From the NCBI GenBank assembly GCA_977006965.1, contig OZ345367.1, positions 1,798,001-1,862,000 of the forward strand: 64,000 nucleotides of DNA, read 5' to 3'. Under the pieces are notes generated by a model, which saw only the letters and a list, made by a program, of their open reading frames with translations, was not told the origin of the DNA and searched no databases. Source of the stretch: Phymatolithon calcareum. Its lineage: Eukaryota > Rhodophyta > Florideophyceae > Hapalidiales. This document shows, one piece after another, positions 52,016 to 62,101 of the stretch. A program made the position numbers and the translations under genes. Numbering within the stretch: position 1 is the stretch's first letter; every line of letters begins with the position of its first letter.

Positions 52016-53296
52016 CAGTTTCGCAGTTTTCGAAAGCGCAAAAGTGATTGTGCGCAGAAGTGTTCTTTTTAAAGCTGATAACATTTAGAAAGATTGACTA
52101 AATCGTTCCTTTGCCCTAGATGTGCAGCACAAATTGAACACCAAAACGATTGGAATAAACTTATTTGTGGGAAGGGATTCTTGACGAGCGTGACCATCGT
52201 GCCTGAACTACACCAATTGCTGACATATTCCCTTCGAAAAGAGCCCTGGTGACATTTGCAAACTAACGGCGCGTCAATAAAGGAGCTCTACGGGAGATGT
52301 AGATCCATGATCTATTCAATTTCAGCGGCTTTGATGAAGGCTATGATGGTGCTCCTGGCTGCCTGCAATTCAACTGTGTAGAGCGACTATTGATTACAGC
52401 ACTCTCTAAAAAAGCAATTGGTGTCCTATGAATGACTCAGAAACATCAATTGCATACATTCCCTAGGCAAGAAATATCGCAATCCTTCTAGTCCCACATA
52501 CTCTCCGCTACAGCAAAATATTGAGAGGGGCCTGAAACAATAGGCCCAAGAACCGTGCTACATTATAACTTTCGCTTCAATAGTTTTGTACTATTTAAAG
52601 GCTCACTCAGAACGACAGGATTACATCAATCCCAGTTCCGTCAATAGTGGGATATATGCTTTAAAAAGTTATTTGACTAATAATGAAGAATAATAATTAT
52701 TATTGCACTTTACCATATACCTAAGACGGCGACTCACAGAACCGCTGATTAAGCTAGAAGTTTGCTTTGATCATCCCTAAAATGTACTACACTGGGTTTA
52801 AAAATTTCCGAGGTGCCGCCATTCAAAAGTACATCTCTGAAACATTCTAAGGTCATTAAAGAGTAACCTAAATTAACCTAAAGCGTGCTGTAGCTATCAA
52901 TGCTCACAAGATGCCTTATTTGATAAATCTAATCAACTGCAGTACCTGATCTCTCTGGCAAAGAAAAGAGCCTGTTCTCCGGTTTTAGGCTATTAACAAT
53001 GCAAAAAGGGTCCCAAGTTGATGTCATGTAGAACAACCATGAAAATTTTCGGCATGGTATATAAAATAAATTGAGGGCTTGCGTATCTCGAAGCCTAGGA
53101 GAAGTGTTACGCTTCCAGGACTGCTTTTAACCAAGTCATTACTCGCTGCAATCGAGCCAGCAGAAGGTGTTTTCTACAAGTTCGTATTGGGAAAATATTT
53201 CGAACATAGAAGAGAAAGGATGAGCGTGCTGTGCCGACTAGCCAGCCCAGGGATGAGGAGAGCACACCAGACTGAAAGGTTCGCCTTCAGCCTAGT
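52016..53296. other. AT-rich intergenic, no gene seen
   Basis: No protein or repeat feature was recognised. Confidence 0.45.
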
Positions 53297-53516
53297 CAGA
53301 TGAAAGAATTAAAGCAGTAGAATATGGAGAAAAAGAGGAAGACTTGGCAGATGTATCAATGAATATCGGGTATCTCAGAGAAAAGGACGACCTTAACGGA
53401 CCGTTAAATCAAGCGGAAAGCGGCAAGGTGTCCAAAAAGCGCCGAGTAGAGGAAATCATGAAAGGCTGGAGAGAGGAAGAAGAAGAGCATATCTTAAAAA
53501 TGCCCTATTCATTCTG
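53297..53516 (+). other. Short coding remnant with nuclear-localisation-like motif
   Basis: An open stretch without a proper start reads EYGEKEEDLADVSMNIGYLR and then KVSKKRRVEEIMKGWREEEE. It is charged, coding-like and of unknown origin, possibly a transposon remnant. Confidence 0.25.
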
Positions 53517-53547
53517 AACAAGCTACCAGGAGTCCTACATATAAGAG

Positions 53548-53992
53548 AATGAATGAATGAATGAATGCTTTATTCCCCTAAGAGGCTAGCAAGACATGGT
53601 TCTATTATCACCTCTACTTAGATTACGGCAGGGCGCTTATGCTGCTTGCTAATTGAACACACGCTTCTTCTCTGCCTGCCGCTCGTCATCAGACGATTCC
53701 ACGCGAAGAAACTGCGGTGGTTCCACGTTACGCGAGTCCACGTGGACGACAAGAATGTTGAACTCTTTTTCTTTACAGCTCCCCATCTGCTCTTCTTCAG
53801 TAATGAACTGTAATTAGTTTGGACCCCTTGTGCAATGCGGAAAACTCACTCACGAAACGCCCCGTGGCGCGAAATTAGGAGAAAAAACCGGCCAGAATCT
53901 TCGCCGCAAACATGCACACCTGGGATTTGAACCCAGGACTTTCTCTTGGTCGCAAATTGCGCACCCCCCGGAGGCAGTTTACCCACTGTACC
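53548..53992 (-). repeat. tRNA-derived SINE, copy 2 (best preserved), ATTC tail
   Basis: On the minus strand the head reads TGGTACAGTGGGTAAA (A-box) and, 50 bases on, GGTTCAAATCC (B-box), the two internal pol III promoter boxes of a tRNA. The body of about 330 bases is shared with copies 1 and 3. The 3' end is AATAAAG followed by ATTC repeats (53548-53567), a typical retroposon tail. Confidence 0.88.
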
Positions 53993-54187
53993 ACAGATTC
54001 ATATATAAGAGAAAGAAAGACGCGCCTGCGATGCCTAAGAATGAGGTTCAACAGAGGCCCACTTTGGACAAAATAACCTTGGCGACATACTCTTTGACGG
54101 GTGCTTTGATTGAGCTCGTAGCCCTCCAGAATGCATTGCGATCTACGGTAATTGACCAAGAGATCGAATATGAACGCAGAAGACTTA

Positions 54188-54345
54188 ATAATAATGAATG
54201 CTTATTCCCTTATGGAGCTAGCAAGCAGTGCTTTTTATTTTTCCTCTACTTAGATTAGGACAGAGCGTTCATCCTGCTAGCTAAATGTAAGCACACTTCT
54301 TCTCTTCCTGCCGCTCGTCATTAGACGATTCCACCCCAAGCAAAT
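54188..54345 (-). repeat. SINE copy 3, 5'-truncated
   Basis: Only the 3' part is present: CTCGTCATTAGACGATTCCA, GAGCTAGCAAGCAGTGC and AATGAATGCTTATTCCC correspond to copy 2. Loss of the 5' end is the usual result of incomplete reverse transcription. Confidence 0.8.
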
Positions 54346-55231
54346 GCTGTAGTTTTACGATAACGCAGAATACTTACTCGTGCCCTCACGGGAAGAGAAA
54401 TTCGAGTTAAGGAGATTTTAGGAGAATTGACTGTGGAAGAGTGAGAAGCGGCACTATTAGTTAAATTGGTGTTTGGGAGCATTTTAAAATTCACATATCC
54501 CCAGGGGTGCTTCATTTTGGGAACTTTTCAAAAACGTTTAATGCAATTGAGCACAGCGTTCGCCTTTCAAGCTAAAACTCGGTACAAATGATGAGCAATG
54601 TTTACTGAACATAGCGACGTAAAAACAATTGGAATAAATTAACTGAAATTACATATTAACACGTAGAGAGGTCTATAGTATGTCTTTTTTTAAAAAAAGA
54701 CTGGTTCCCCAGTTTTGAAGCATTCTTTGAGTTCTCCTTGTGATTTTGAAAAGATTCATTCTTTTTCGAGAAGCGTGAGAGTACCCATTTCCTGCAACAC
54801 ATATGAAGTACGCTCTCTTTGTCGCGAAATTTCAGTTTCGAGCTTATTATTGTGACCGGCTAGGGGTGCTCGCAATGAGAAACTTAAGAGTCGGTTCAAT
54901 CTTGAACACACGACTGTGGTTACTCGCCGTGAGCAACTTGGAGCCGGTATGTCCTCGTCGAGGTCTAAGGTCAAGGACCATATCCCTCGGTATCGTTGTG
55001 AAGCACACTTCGATGGTTGTTTTCTTACTTGCTTGCCGAACTCCATCAACGGTTGAGTTCTGCGGCTTTTATTGTGTTTCTGAGAAAAGCACAAGGAAAT
55101 CATAATATCGCCTAAACTTGCGTGGTGCTCCAATTCCGTACCCTACAATTGGTATTCCTAAGATTGGATTCTGCGCGCAAGCGGTAAATTCCGTGAAATA
55201 AGGAAAAACACGTAAGAAACCGTATGCCCGC
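54346..55231. other. Intergenic, no gene seen
   Basis: Short frames at 54.76-55.13 kb carry no motif. Confidence 0.4.
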
Positions 55232-56019
55232 TGTAGCGCCAGGCTCCAAAAGAACCCGACGCCACATGCGAAAGAAAAGCCCATGAGAGGAGAGAGAAGA
55301 AAAGAGCGCGAGAGACAAGACAAAAGAGGAGGAAAGAAAGACAAGCAACCCAAACCCCCGGACCAGCGGACAAAATAGGCGTCCAGCATCGTAGTACTCC
55401 ATGGCTTTGCGGGAACGCAAGCGGTCGTGAACGTAGAACACGAGCGCAAGGCTACGCCGAACAGGGCTTCAGAAGCTTGACGAGGTAGATGAGATAGACG
55501 CGACTTGAACCAGGGCGAAGTCGGTAATGCAAGTCACGGAGGACACTCCACAGCTTTGCGGGAACACAAGCGGTCGCATGGATGAGATACGAGGGCGAGG
55601 CTACGCCGAACAGGGCGACCTTCGTACGGACGCACGAAAAAGGGAAAGGGAAACTTGAACGCGGTTGTCGACGCACCGGCTTGCGCGCCGAAACGGTTGC
55701 GGTCAGGAAAGGGTGGGAAAAACTCCGACTCCGCTTGGTCAAAGGGACTGTCAGGCGAACATTGCGCGTGCTTGATCAAAGCAATCGAGCCAGAATCCGA
55801 AGAACTTCCCACCTTCCTTTACTCAGAGGAAGGAACTAACTAGCTTAAATACTACAACCTACGCAAAAGACGGCGATGTAGCGTACAGACACACGAGAGA
55901 CGCGTGCAAGCATGGCCCAACAGATTACCTACCACTAGCAGCATGACTATCGTGATCCAAGTTGTGCGGCGTATAGTGGCGAGAGGAAAAAGCGACCGCC
56001 TTTGGACAGGGACATAACA
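55232..56019 (-). repeat. LTR-like repeat, copy 2 (788 bp)
   Basis: This is the inverted counterpart of 48740-49561 with the same TGTTATGTC start and TACA end. The TATA box reads AGTATTTAAG here. It carries its own internal duplication, with a period of about 155 bases, around GGCTACGCCGAACAGGGC (about 55.45 and 55.60 kb), different from the duplication in copy 1. Confidence 0.7.
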
Positions 56020-57711
56020 GCGGGCGCGACAGCCGCCTTGCGAATCTCTTGAATATAGTTTCGTGTAACTATATGAAAGCGCTCGTTTTGCGGAGTCAAT
56101 GGCTTCCCTTTTGCTTCTGAATTTCATTTCGATGATTACCAGCATTCATCCTGTTTCGTCTCTCAAGTCTTCTCGATTGTCACCTCATCTCTTGTATCGA
56201 ATTGCGACACTCTTGCAGGGAAAGGGGCTAATTTTCCTACCAGAGAACGCATTGCTTTATTTCTTCTAAACGTACAGATTTGAATGTTTTCTCTATCTGG
56301 CAAGATAAAGACTTGAAATACGTTTCCCATCTGCCAGGCTAGTTGAAGAATGGTTAAACTGTAGCGCACCTCTAGCGGCATAGGTAAAGAAAATTGCATA
56401 AGTCAGGCGACACAATAAATATGTGCCTCTGAGATCCAGTGAAGTGCATGCCCAAGGATGGCGTCCTAATTATTGTGAATAGCTGCAATCTGAACATGGG
56501 GCCAAATTCGATGAAATGTGGCGGAACGTCCAGGTAGACCTATCTTCCCCCTCGAAAAGCGGAGAGAGAGCTATGATAGATTCAAAGCGGGGTACAGCAC
56601 TGTGTAATCTCTTCTTTCGTGTCTGTACCTACTTTGTTTCTTCAAGAAACTCGACGCGATCTGCACTGCTGGTTGGCGCCTACGAACACTGACAAAAATA
56701 TATTTCTACCGATGTTTTCAGCGCTTCTGGGATTTGGCTAACGTTCAAGTCCATGGGATGCATTCTGCAAATTTGGAAAACATTCTTCACCTGCTGTCAG
56801 TTCATATTTTTCTTCGGGTCCATGATGCAACTTTTAAATTTCAATGCTTTCACTAGCGGGACCTCGCGTAAGCTCCAGAAAGACTAGAAAATATACCGAA
56901 TAAATCACCATGCAAGCATGCACTTTCGCTTGTCTCTACCCCTTCACATACGCGTCATATCCGCTCTCACTGTCCCTGCTGTTTCCACTCATGCGAAGTA
57001 TTCTGATCTGGAGCTCCTAAGATTGACACAAGTGCTACAACATATGCTTCTCGCAATGCGAAGTCCCAATCCAACACGAATCCCATTGCACAAACATCAC
57101 AGTATACATCTGTATCCTTCAGAGGACAGGCCTGCGAATAAAAAGCCCCCGCAATTTTCTCTTCAAAACCATGGATGCATGCAGCGTGTAAGACGCAGAA
57201 GAGGAGCTTTCAGCAGCTCAGGAAAGTCCGATTCATCTCGTAGATTTCCGAAAAATAGAAGCCTTCGCGATCTTATTCGAATAACAATTGAAGGTACTGT
57301 GGGTGAGCAGCGATTACATGGGGTCCTTTGAAACCAGATTCTATTAAATTTGCATAAATTGGAAATGAACGTGGCTTCCCTTTCAGTAAGCAATCCCAAA
57401 CAGCACGACTTCGCGTCCTTCTCTTTGTCATATAATGAGTAAAATATGCTCTCTTAAATGGTGAAAATTCTCACCGTTTCGCAGTATCTGAAGAGTGACA
57501 AGATGTAAAATCATTTTTTTTCTCAAGGAGGCCCTAGAAACCTGGTGCGTTTTTTTAAATAAAAGTATTCCCGAATAATAAGTTTAAAATTTGCCTAACC
57601 ATGTCCTTGCATAACGTCCATTCTGAATAGCACAGCACTGTTGAGATGTTTATAGTTAGAATTTAAGAGAAAGAATTAAGATTGAAATGAGCACGTTTCA
57701 TGCATTGATTA
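56020..57711. other. Intergenic, AT-rich, no supported gene
   Basis: A plus-strand frame at 56918-57331 (137 codons) is open but has no motif. The left end of the transposon to the right should lie in this stretch; I could not identify it. Confidence 0.35.
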
Positions 57712-60192
57712 TTATTTTTTACGGCTATGGCAAGAAGAGCAAAGCTTAGTAGAAGATGTGTCGATTTGCGGTAGATTCAAAATTCTTTCACAGCAAATAG
57801 CATGAACAGAATTTCCACAGGACTGACAACTGTGCCCTCTTGCTGTGTGCGGTGGGAGCGTACCTCTGTCGACGTGACAAGAATAGCTTGAATTTCGAGA
57901 AGAGCAGATTTGCTTCTCAACGTTCACGTCGTTAATGGAAAGGCGTTGCTTCTTCTGCTCATTGTCATTGTTTGCATTCTCTGCAACTGTATTTTCACAA
58001 TCACTTTCTGTATCGCTACCCTCCGTGTCCAATGATTGCAAGCTGGCCTGACAACTAAGAGCCGCATAATAGGTGTCGAAAATTGATTGAGCTTGCTTTG
58101 CGTAGTCTCTGGCTTCACATTGAGTTTCATTATCCAATTGCTTCGCATTCGCTACGTGTACAAGCCGAGAAGTCTCTGCTTGGAAGAGATGTTCATCTAC
58201 CTCAAGAACAGTAGCACTTCGACCCGTCATTACGGCTGAACATGCAAGAGACATTGCTCCTGCGTACGGGTCTAAGACGGCTCCTTCCCGAGGGACAAAA
58301 GTATCCATTAAGTCTCCGAGCAAAATCGGGGACAACTCTTTCATGGAAAATGGTTGCTTACTTCCGGAACGAAGCAACCGAAATCGGGGAACTGGTGCGT
58401 TATCAATCACGGCGAACTTTCTCTTGTGAGTGCATCGTACGTTCAGATATCCAGATTTAAGGTCCAACTCAAACTTGGCAGGGTGAACACCTGCGGCGAA
58501 TGCAATAAGTGCAGGAAAGGGCGCTTGTTGAGGTAGCGTTCTGCAACGAGTTCGCTGCATAAGCGACGTGGTGGGAGTAATTATGAAAGGATAGCTCATT
58601 ACCCTGAAGCCTGCGCAAGACAGATGGGACAGCCACCTTGGAAATCTCGCCCAACTTACGAACAAGATTACAGAACCTCCTGGACAAAGCCGTCGTTTCA
58701 TAAAATCCGAAAAATCCTCGAGAACACAATCTTCGAGCTCCGGAGGAGAAGAAATAATGGCGTCAAATTTCATTTCCTCGTCAGGACTCAACGTGTCGGT
58801 TTCGTACTTTCTCCATGAGGTGTTCAATGCAGTAATTCGAACATCTTTGAGAGCGGAATGCATCTGTTTCACTTCTTCTTCACGCTCATCACGATCAGCG
58901 AGGGAGTAGACTGTACTGTCTTGTCTTCCAGAAATCGATTCTTGGGCAGATTGTATTTTGGGAGGACTTGGAGGAGAAACCGGGGAATGCGTTGGGGTCA
59001 AATCTTCAATATTCGAGATGATGTGGCTTTGTTTCCACTTGAAAATCTTCATTTCGGCGAGGTTCGGGTACGCACGGCGATATGCCTCAAAAAGCTCCGG
59101 AAGAACTGTTGTAGAATTTCCCTTGTTCATTGTAATGCTCTTGTCAAGAATCGACGAAGTGAGCATATTGCTTCGCAGAACCTGGAGCTCAGGTGGCCAA
59201 GGCTGACCACTGAGTATTTTCTCAAATTTTTCGACTTCCAGATTGGCGTTGGAAGCCCCAACAAAAAATTCATCCAATTTCGCTCCTGATACTGGTTTGA
59301 AATCGTTTAAAGGGCCATAGTTCTTGAGTCGAAGCAATGCATTCATCTGATTCTTTTCCGCTGTTGCATCTGAAGATTAAAAAAATGCCTTGGCCATCCG
59401 AAAAGTGTTCGCGCTGAAGATTTTACGGTACACGCGGTAGTCAATGTGTTCTGGCAAAGTTCCAGGAGGAGCCCTTTGCATAGCTGCTTGTCCATCCTCA
59501 TGGTTCAAAATCAGTCCAAGCATTTTCACAACCTCATCGGATAACCGAAGTGCAACCTTGGCCAATGATTTCAAAGTGGAGGTTCCTATGGATGTATTGC
59601 CACCAGAAAAATAGTTCACAAGCTGTGAGACCTGAGGCTTCTTTCCTCCGTTCTGAATTTCCAGTGCTCGAGCATCTTCTTTCAAAGAGCAAATTGTGTC
59701 AAACACTGTACTTTAGACGCAGTAGTCCGTTTTTTGCTTTTCGTTGCAGTTCCGAGCGAACGCGCGTAACACAGACATTGATCTCCTGTTAAGAAGCAAG
59801 ACAGTTCAAGGAAATCCGGAGAATTTCTCTGGGTCTTCCACGGCAAGCCTCCGTAGAGCAGCATTGCGATGAGAACCATCGATGATTCCGTACCACGTGG
59901 AGAAGCGCGAAATCTCCTCAGAGGCTTGGTCGTCGGTCATTTCACGGTCAACAGTGAAGTAACGAATTGGATAGGACTTAAATTCTCCTGAGAGTTCCAC
60001 AACTGTTGGATGATTTTCTGTTGTAGAAACACCAGCGAAATTAGTCCCAGCGACTTCCGCGCCCCGAAAAATATGCATGAGCCTTTGAATTCCGGACTGA
60101 GATATACGGCGAACCTTACTGAACGGGATACATGAATTAGGATCAACGGAGATTGTCTTCGCGTTTTCGACAAGGTTTTGAATTGAGACCAT
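57712..60192 (-). pseudogene. ParB-like / beta-order DNA methyltransferase fusion with zinc cluster, three in-frame stops
   Basis: From ATG 60192 one frame runs 826 codons to 57712, broken only by TGA (59806-59808), TAA (about 59711) and TAA (59377-59379), with no frameshift. Residues 1-130 are ParB-N-like: ISVDPNSCIPFSKVRRISQS opens it and WYGIIDGSHRNAALRRL (about 102-118) is the nucleotide-binding box. Residues about 140-260 look like a ParB helix-turn-helix region. The methyltransferase motifs come in the permuted order: FDAIISSPPELEDC (motif IV, about 482) before VLDPYAGAMSLACSAVMTGR (motif I, about 642), then LEVDEHLF. This order is known for beta-class N4-cytosine/N6-adenine enzymes. 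The catalytic tetrapeptide reads SPPE instead of the usual (S/D)PP(Y/F/W). The C-terminus holds C..C....H..CC and C..C, a PHD/RING-like cluster. ParB-methyltransferase fusions are familiar from phages and bacteria. Confidence 0.75.
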
Positions 60193-60295
60193 TGTGGATG
60201 AGGGCGAAACTGATAATGTTTGAAACAAGAAGAATCTGGAATGTTTGCACTTGGTGGTCGAAGAACTCGTCAAGATATTTCGTCAGCGCCCTGAA

Positions 60296-60305
60296 GTTAT
60301 ATAGC
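60296..60305 (-). promoter_or_regulatory. TATA box for the ParB-methyltransferase gene
   Basis: The minus strand reads GCTATATAAC, about 105 bases before ATG 60192. Confidence 0.4.
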
Positions 60306-61950
60306 CGCATTCATCTTGCCGAGATGCCTCGTATTGGCAGGACATAAAATACTCAATTGAAAAATTGAAAAAGAAGAAGATTTGGAAACCATTTGGAATT
60401 GGTTTGTTGTAGTATATCGTACTTAAAGTTGAAGATATTGAAATGAACTAGGACTTTGTCAGGAGCAATAAATTTGAATTTCAGTGTGAAGATGCACCTG
60501 TTTTATGAATTTCGTTCTCAGGTGCTCCAGTCTCTGTATATGCTTCCCTGGAATGCTTCAAATAGATAATAGGGGAGAAATAAGCTTTCTACGATTTATT
60601 TTCTTTCGTTGGGTTGAGAAACAGCTTCTTTCATTCAAGATAGCGTAGGTCATAAACCGTTACGTACATCTGGCGGCACTATAGGACTCCTCATTAGAAG
60701 GTCGTTAAGTGTAATTTTATTACTCTATTAGAGCCCGACAGTCATAGGAATAAACGGGCAAGGCTTCCTCCGCTACTACCCTCACTAGGGCCGCTCCACT
60801 ATGAGAAGACCGTGCTACTCAATATATGCGCTTCAATTGAAACACTCTGTAAGACCTAGAGTTTAGGTCGTTGAAGTACTTGTCATATGCGGCTTCTGGG
60901 GAGTCACCCTTGTGATTTAAGTTGTAATGACGTGAGCGAAAAGCATTCCTGCTTCGATAAAAGCATTCAATTTCTGAAAAGACATTGTTTTGACACGCAC
61001 GGCATATTATTTTAAGGAAGCACAAATTACTCTACCAAGAAAGATTCGAAAATACAAATACTTTGAAATCGATCTTAGCGGAGATCCAAATGGCTGTAGG
61101 AACTCAAATCTGCACTCTACATAGTTGAGCTTCCACAGTAGAGACTCTAAAGTAAATGATTTTGAATTTAAATCATTACCGCACCGAGCAGTGAGTATGA
61201 AAGAAAGCAAACACAGAACTCCCTTCGCACATTCTCTTCCACCCTCATCGTATCCGTCGTGAAGTACAGGCCGATTTCACTGCGATTCTGAAATTGAGGG
61301 AAAGATGTAGATTTAAGTAAGAGCATGCGACCTACATCAAAATCGTGCGAACTCCACATAGCTTCGTTCTGAGACCTTTGATTCCAGCTTTTAGACAGAT
61401 ATGCTTTTCAGTCCTCAAGCCACAGCTGTACAGATTACTTCATAGTGCTGCATCCAATGTCTTTTTAAAACCTGGAATACATTGTTCGAATTTGAAGCTA
61501 TATGAAGATTGTGCAGCTCCTGACTAGCTCCGCTTCACATTTGAAATCATCCTTCTATCTCCTTCATGCCCAAATGCACTACGAATCCCTTCCGTTGACA
61601 AATGTTCTAAGAACTTAAAATCAATTTTGCTGTTATGACGAAGAGTCTGATCACGGTGCAGTATCGGATTTCCAAGATCTTGAAACAAATTAATTTTAAT
61701 GATCTCCCATAGTGACTTTCGTGTTTTCTTTATACATATATAACAAATCTACAGTAATGCTCCTGAATCAACGCCAACACTAAGGTACTTAAATCTGGTT
61801 CTCAGTATGAAAACATGTTGCTGAATGTATGTCCCGATAGTGCCGGGAACAAGGTATGTTTTGCGCCAACTTCGTGTTTTGGATGTTTAGAAACAAGGTT
61901 TAAATTTTTGAATATAAATTCGAAAAAGCGCGAGCTTAAATTCCCATTTT
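60306..61950. other. Divergent intergenic region
   Basis: It separates the two divergent genes. It is AT-rich with short frames only. A minus-strand stretch at 61.19-61.25 kb weakly resembles 7.31-7.37 kb. Confidence 0.4.
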
Positions 61951-61953
61951 TTC

Positions 61954-61967
61954 TATATTTATAAAAT
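61954..61967 (+). promoter_or_regulatory. TATA box for the DUF7869 gene
   Basis: TATATTTATAAAAT lies about 140 bases upstream of ATG 62102. Confidence 0.4.
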
Positions 61968-62101
61968 CAGTGTGAAATCATTATTCAAATCTTTAAATAT
62001 ACTCAACACTTTTGTACTTGGAATGAAAGTGTACACCGAGCAGCATAAATGGGGAGCAGTTCGTCAAAGCTTTTGTCCTCTTTCGAGTAGAGCATCGTCA
62101 A

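Noticed and set aside
53900-53992. A functional tRNA gene on the minus strand
   Set aside because: Same reason: the tRNA-like head is fused to the repeated SINE body and ATTC tail.
48740-56019. One LTR retrotransposon with two LTRs
   Set aside because: The repeats are inverted, not direct, and the sequence between them holds SINEs and debris, not gag-pol.
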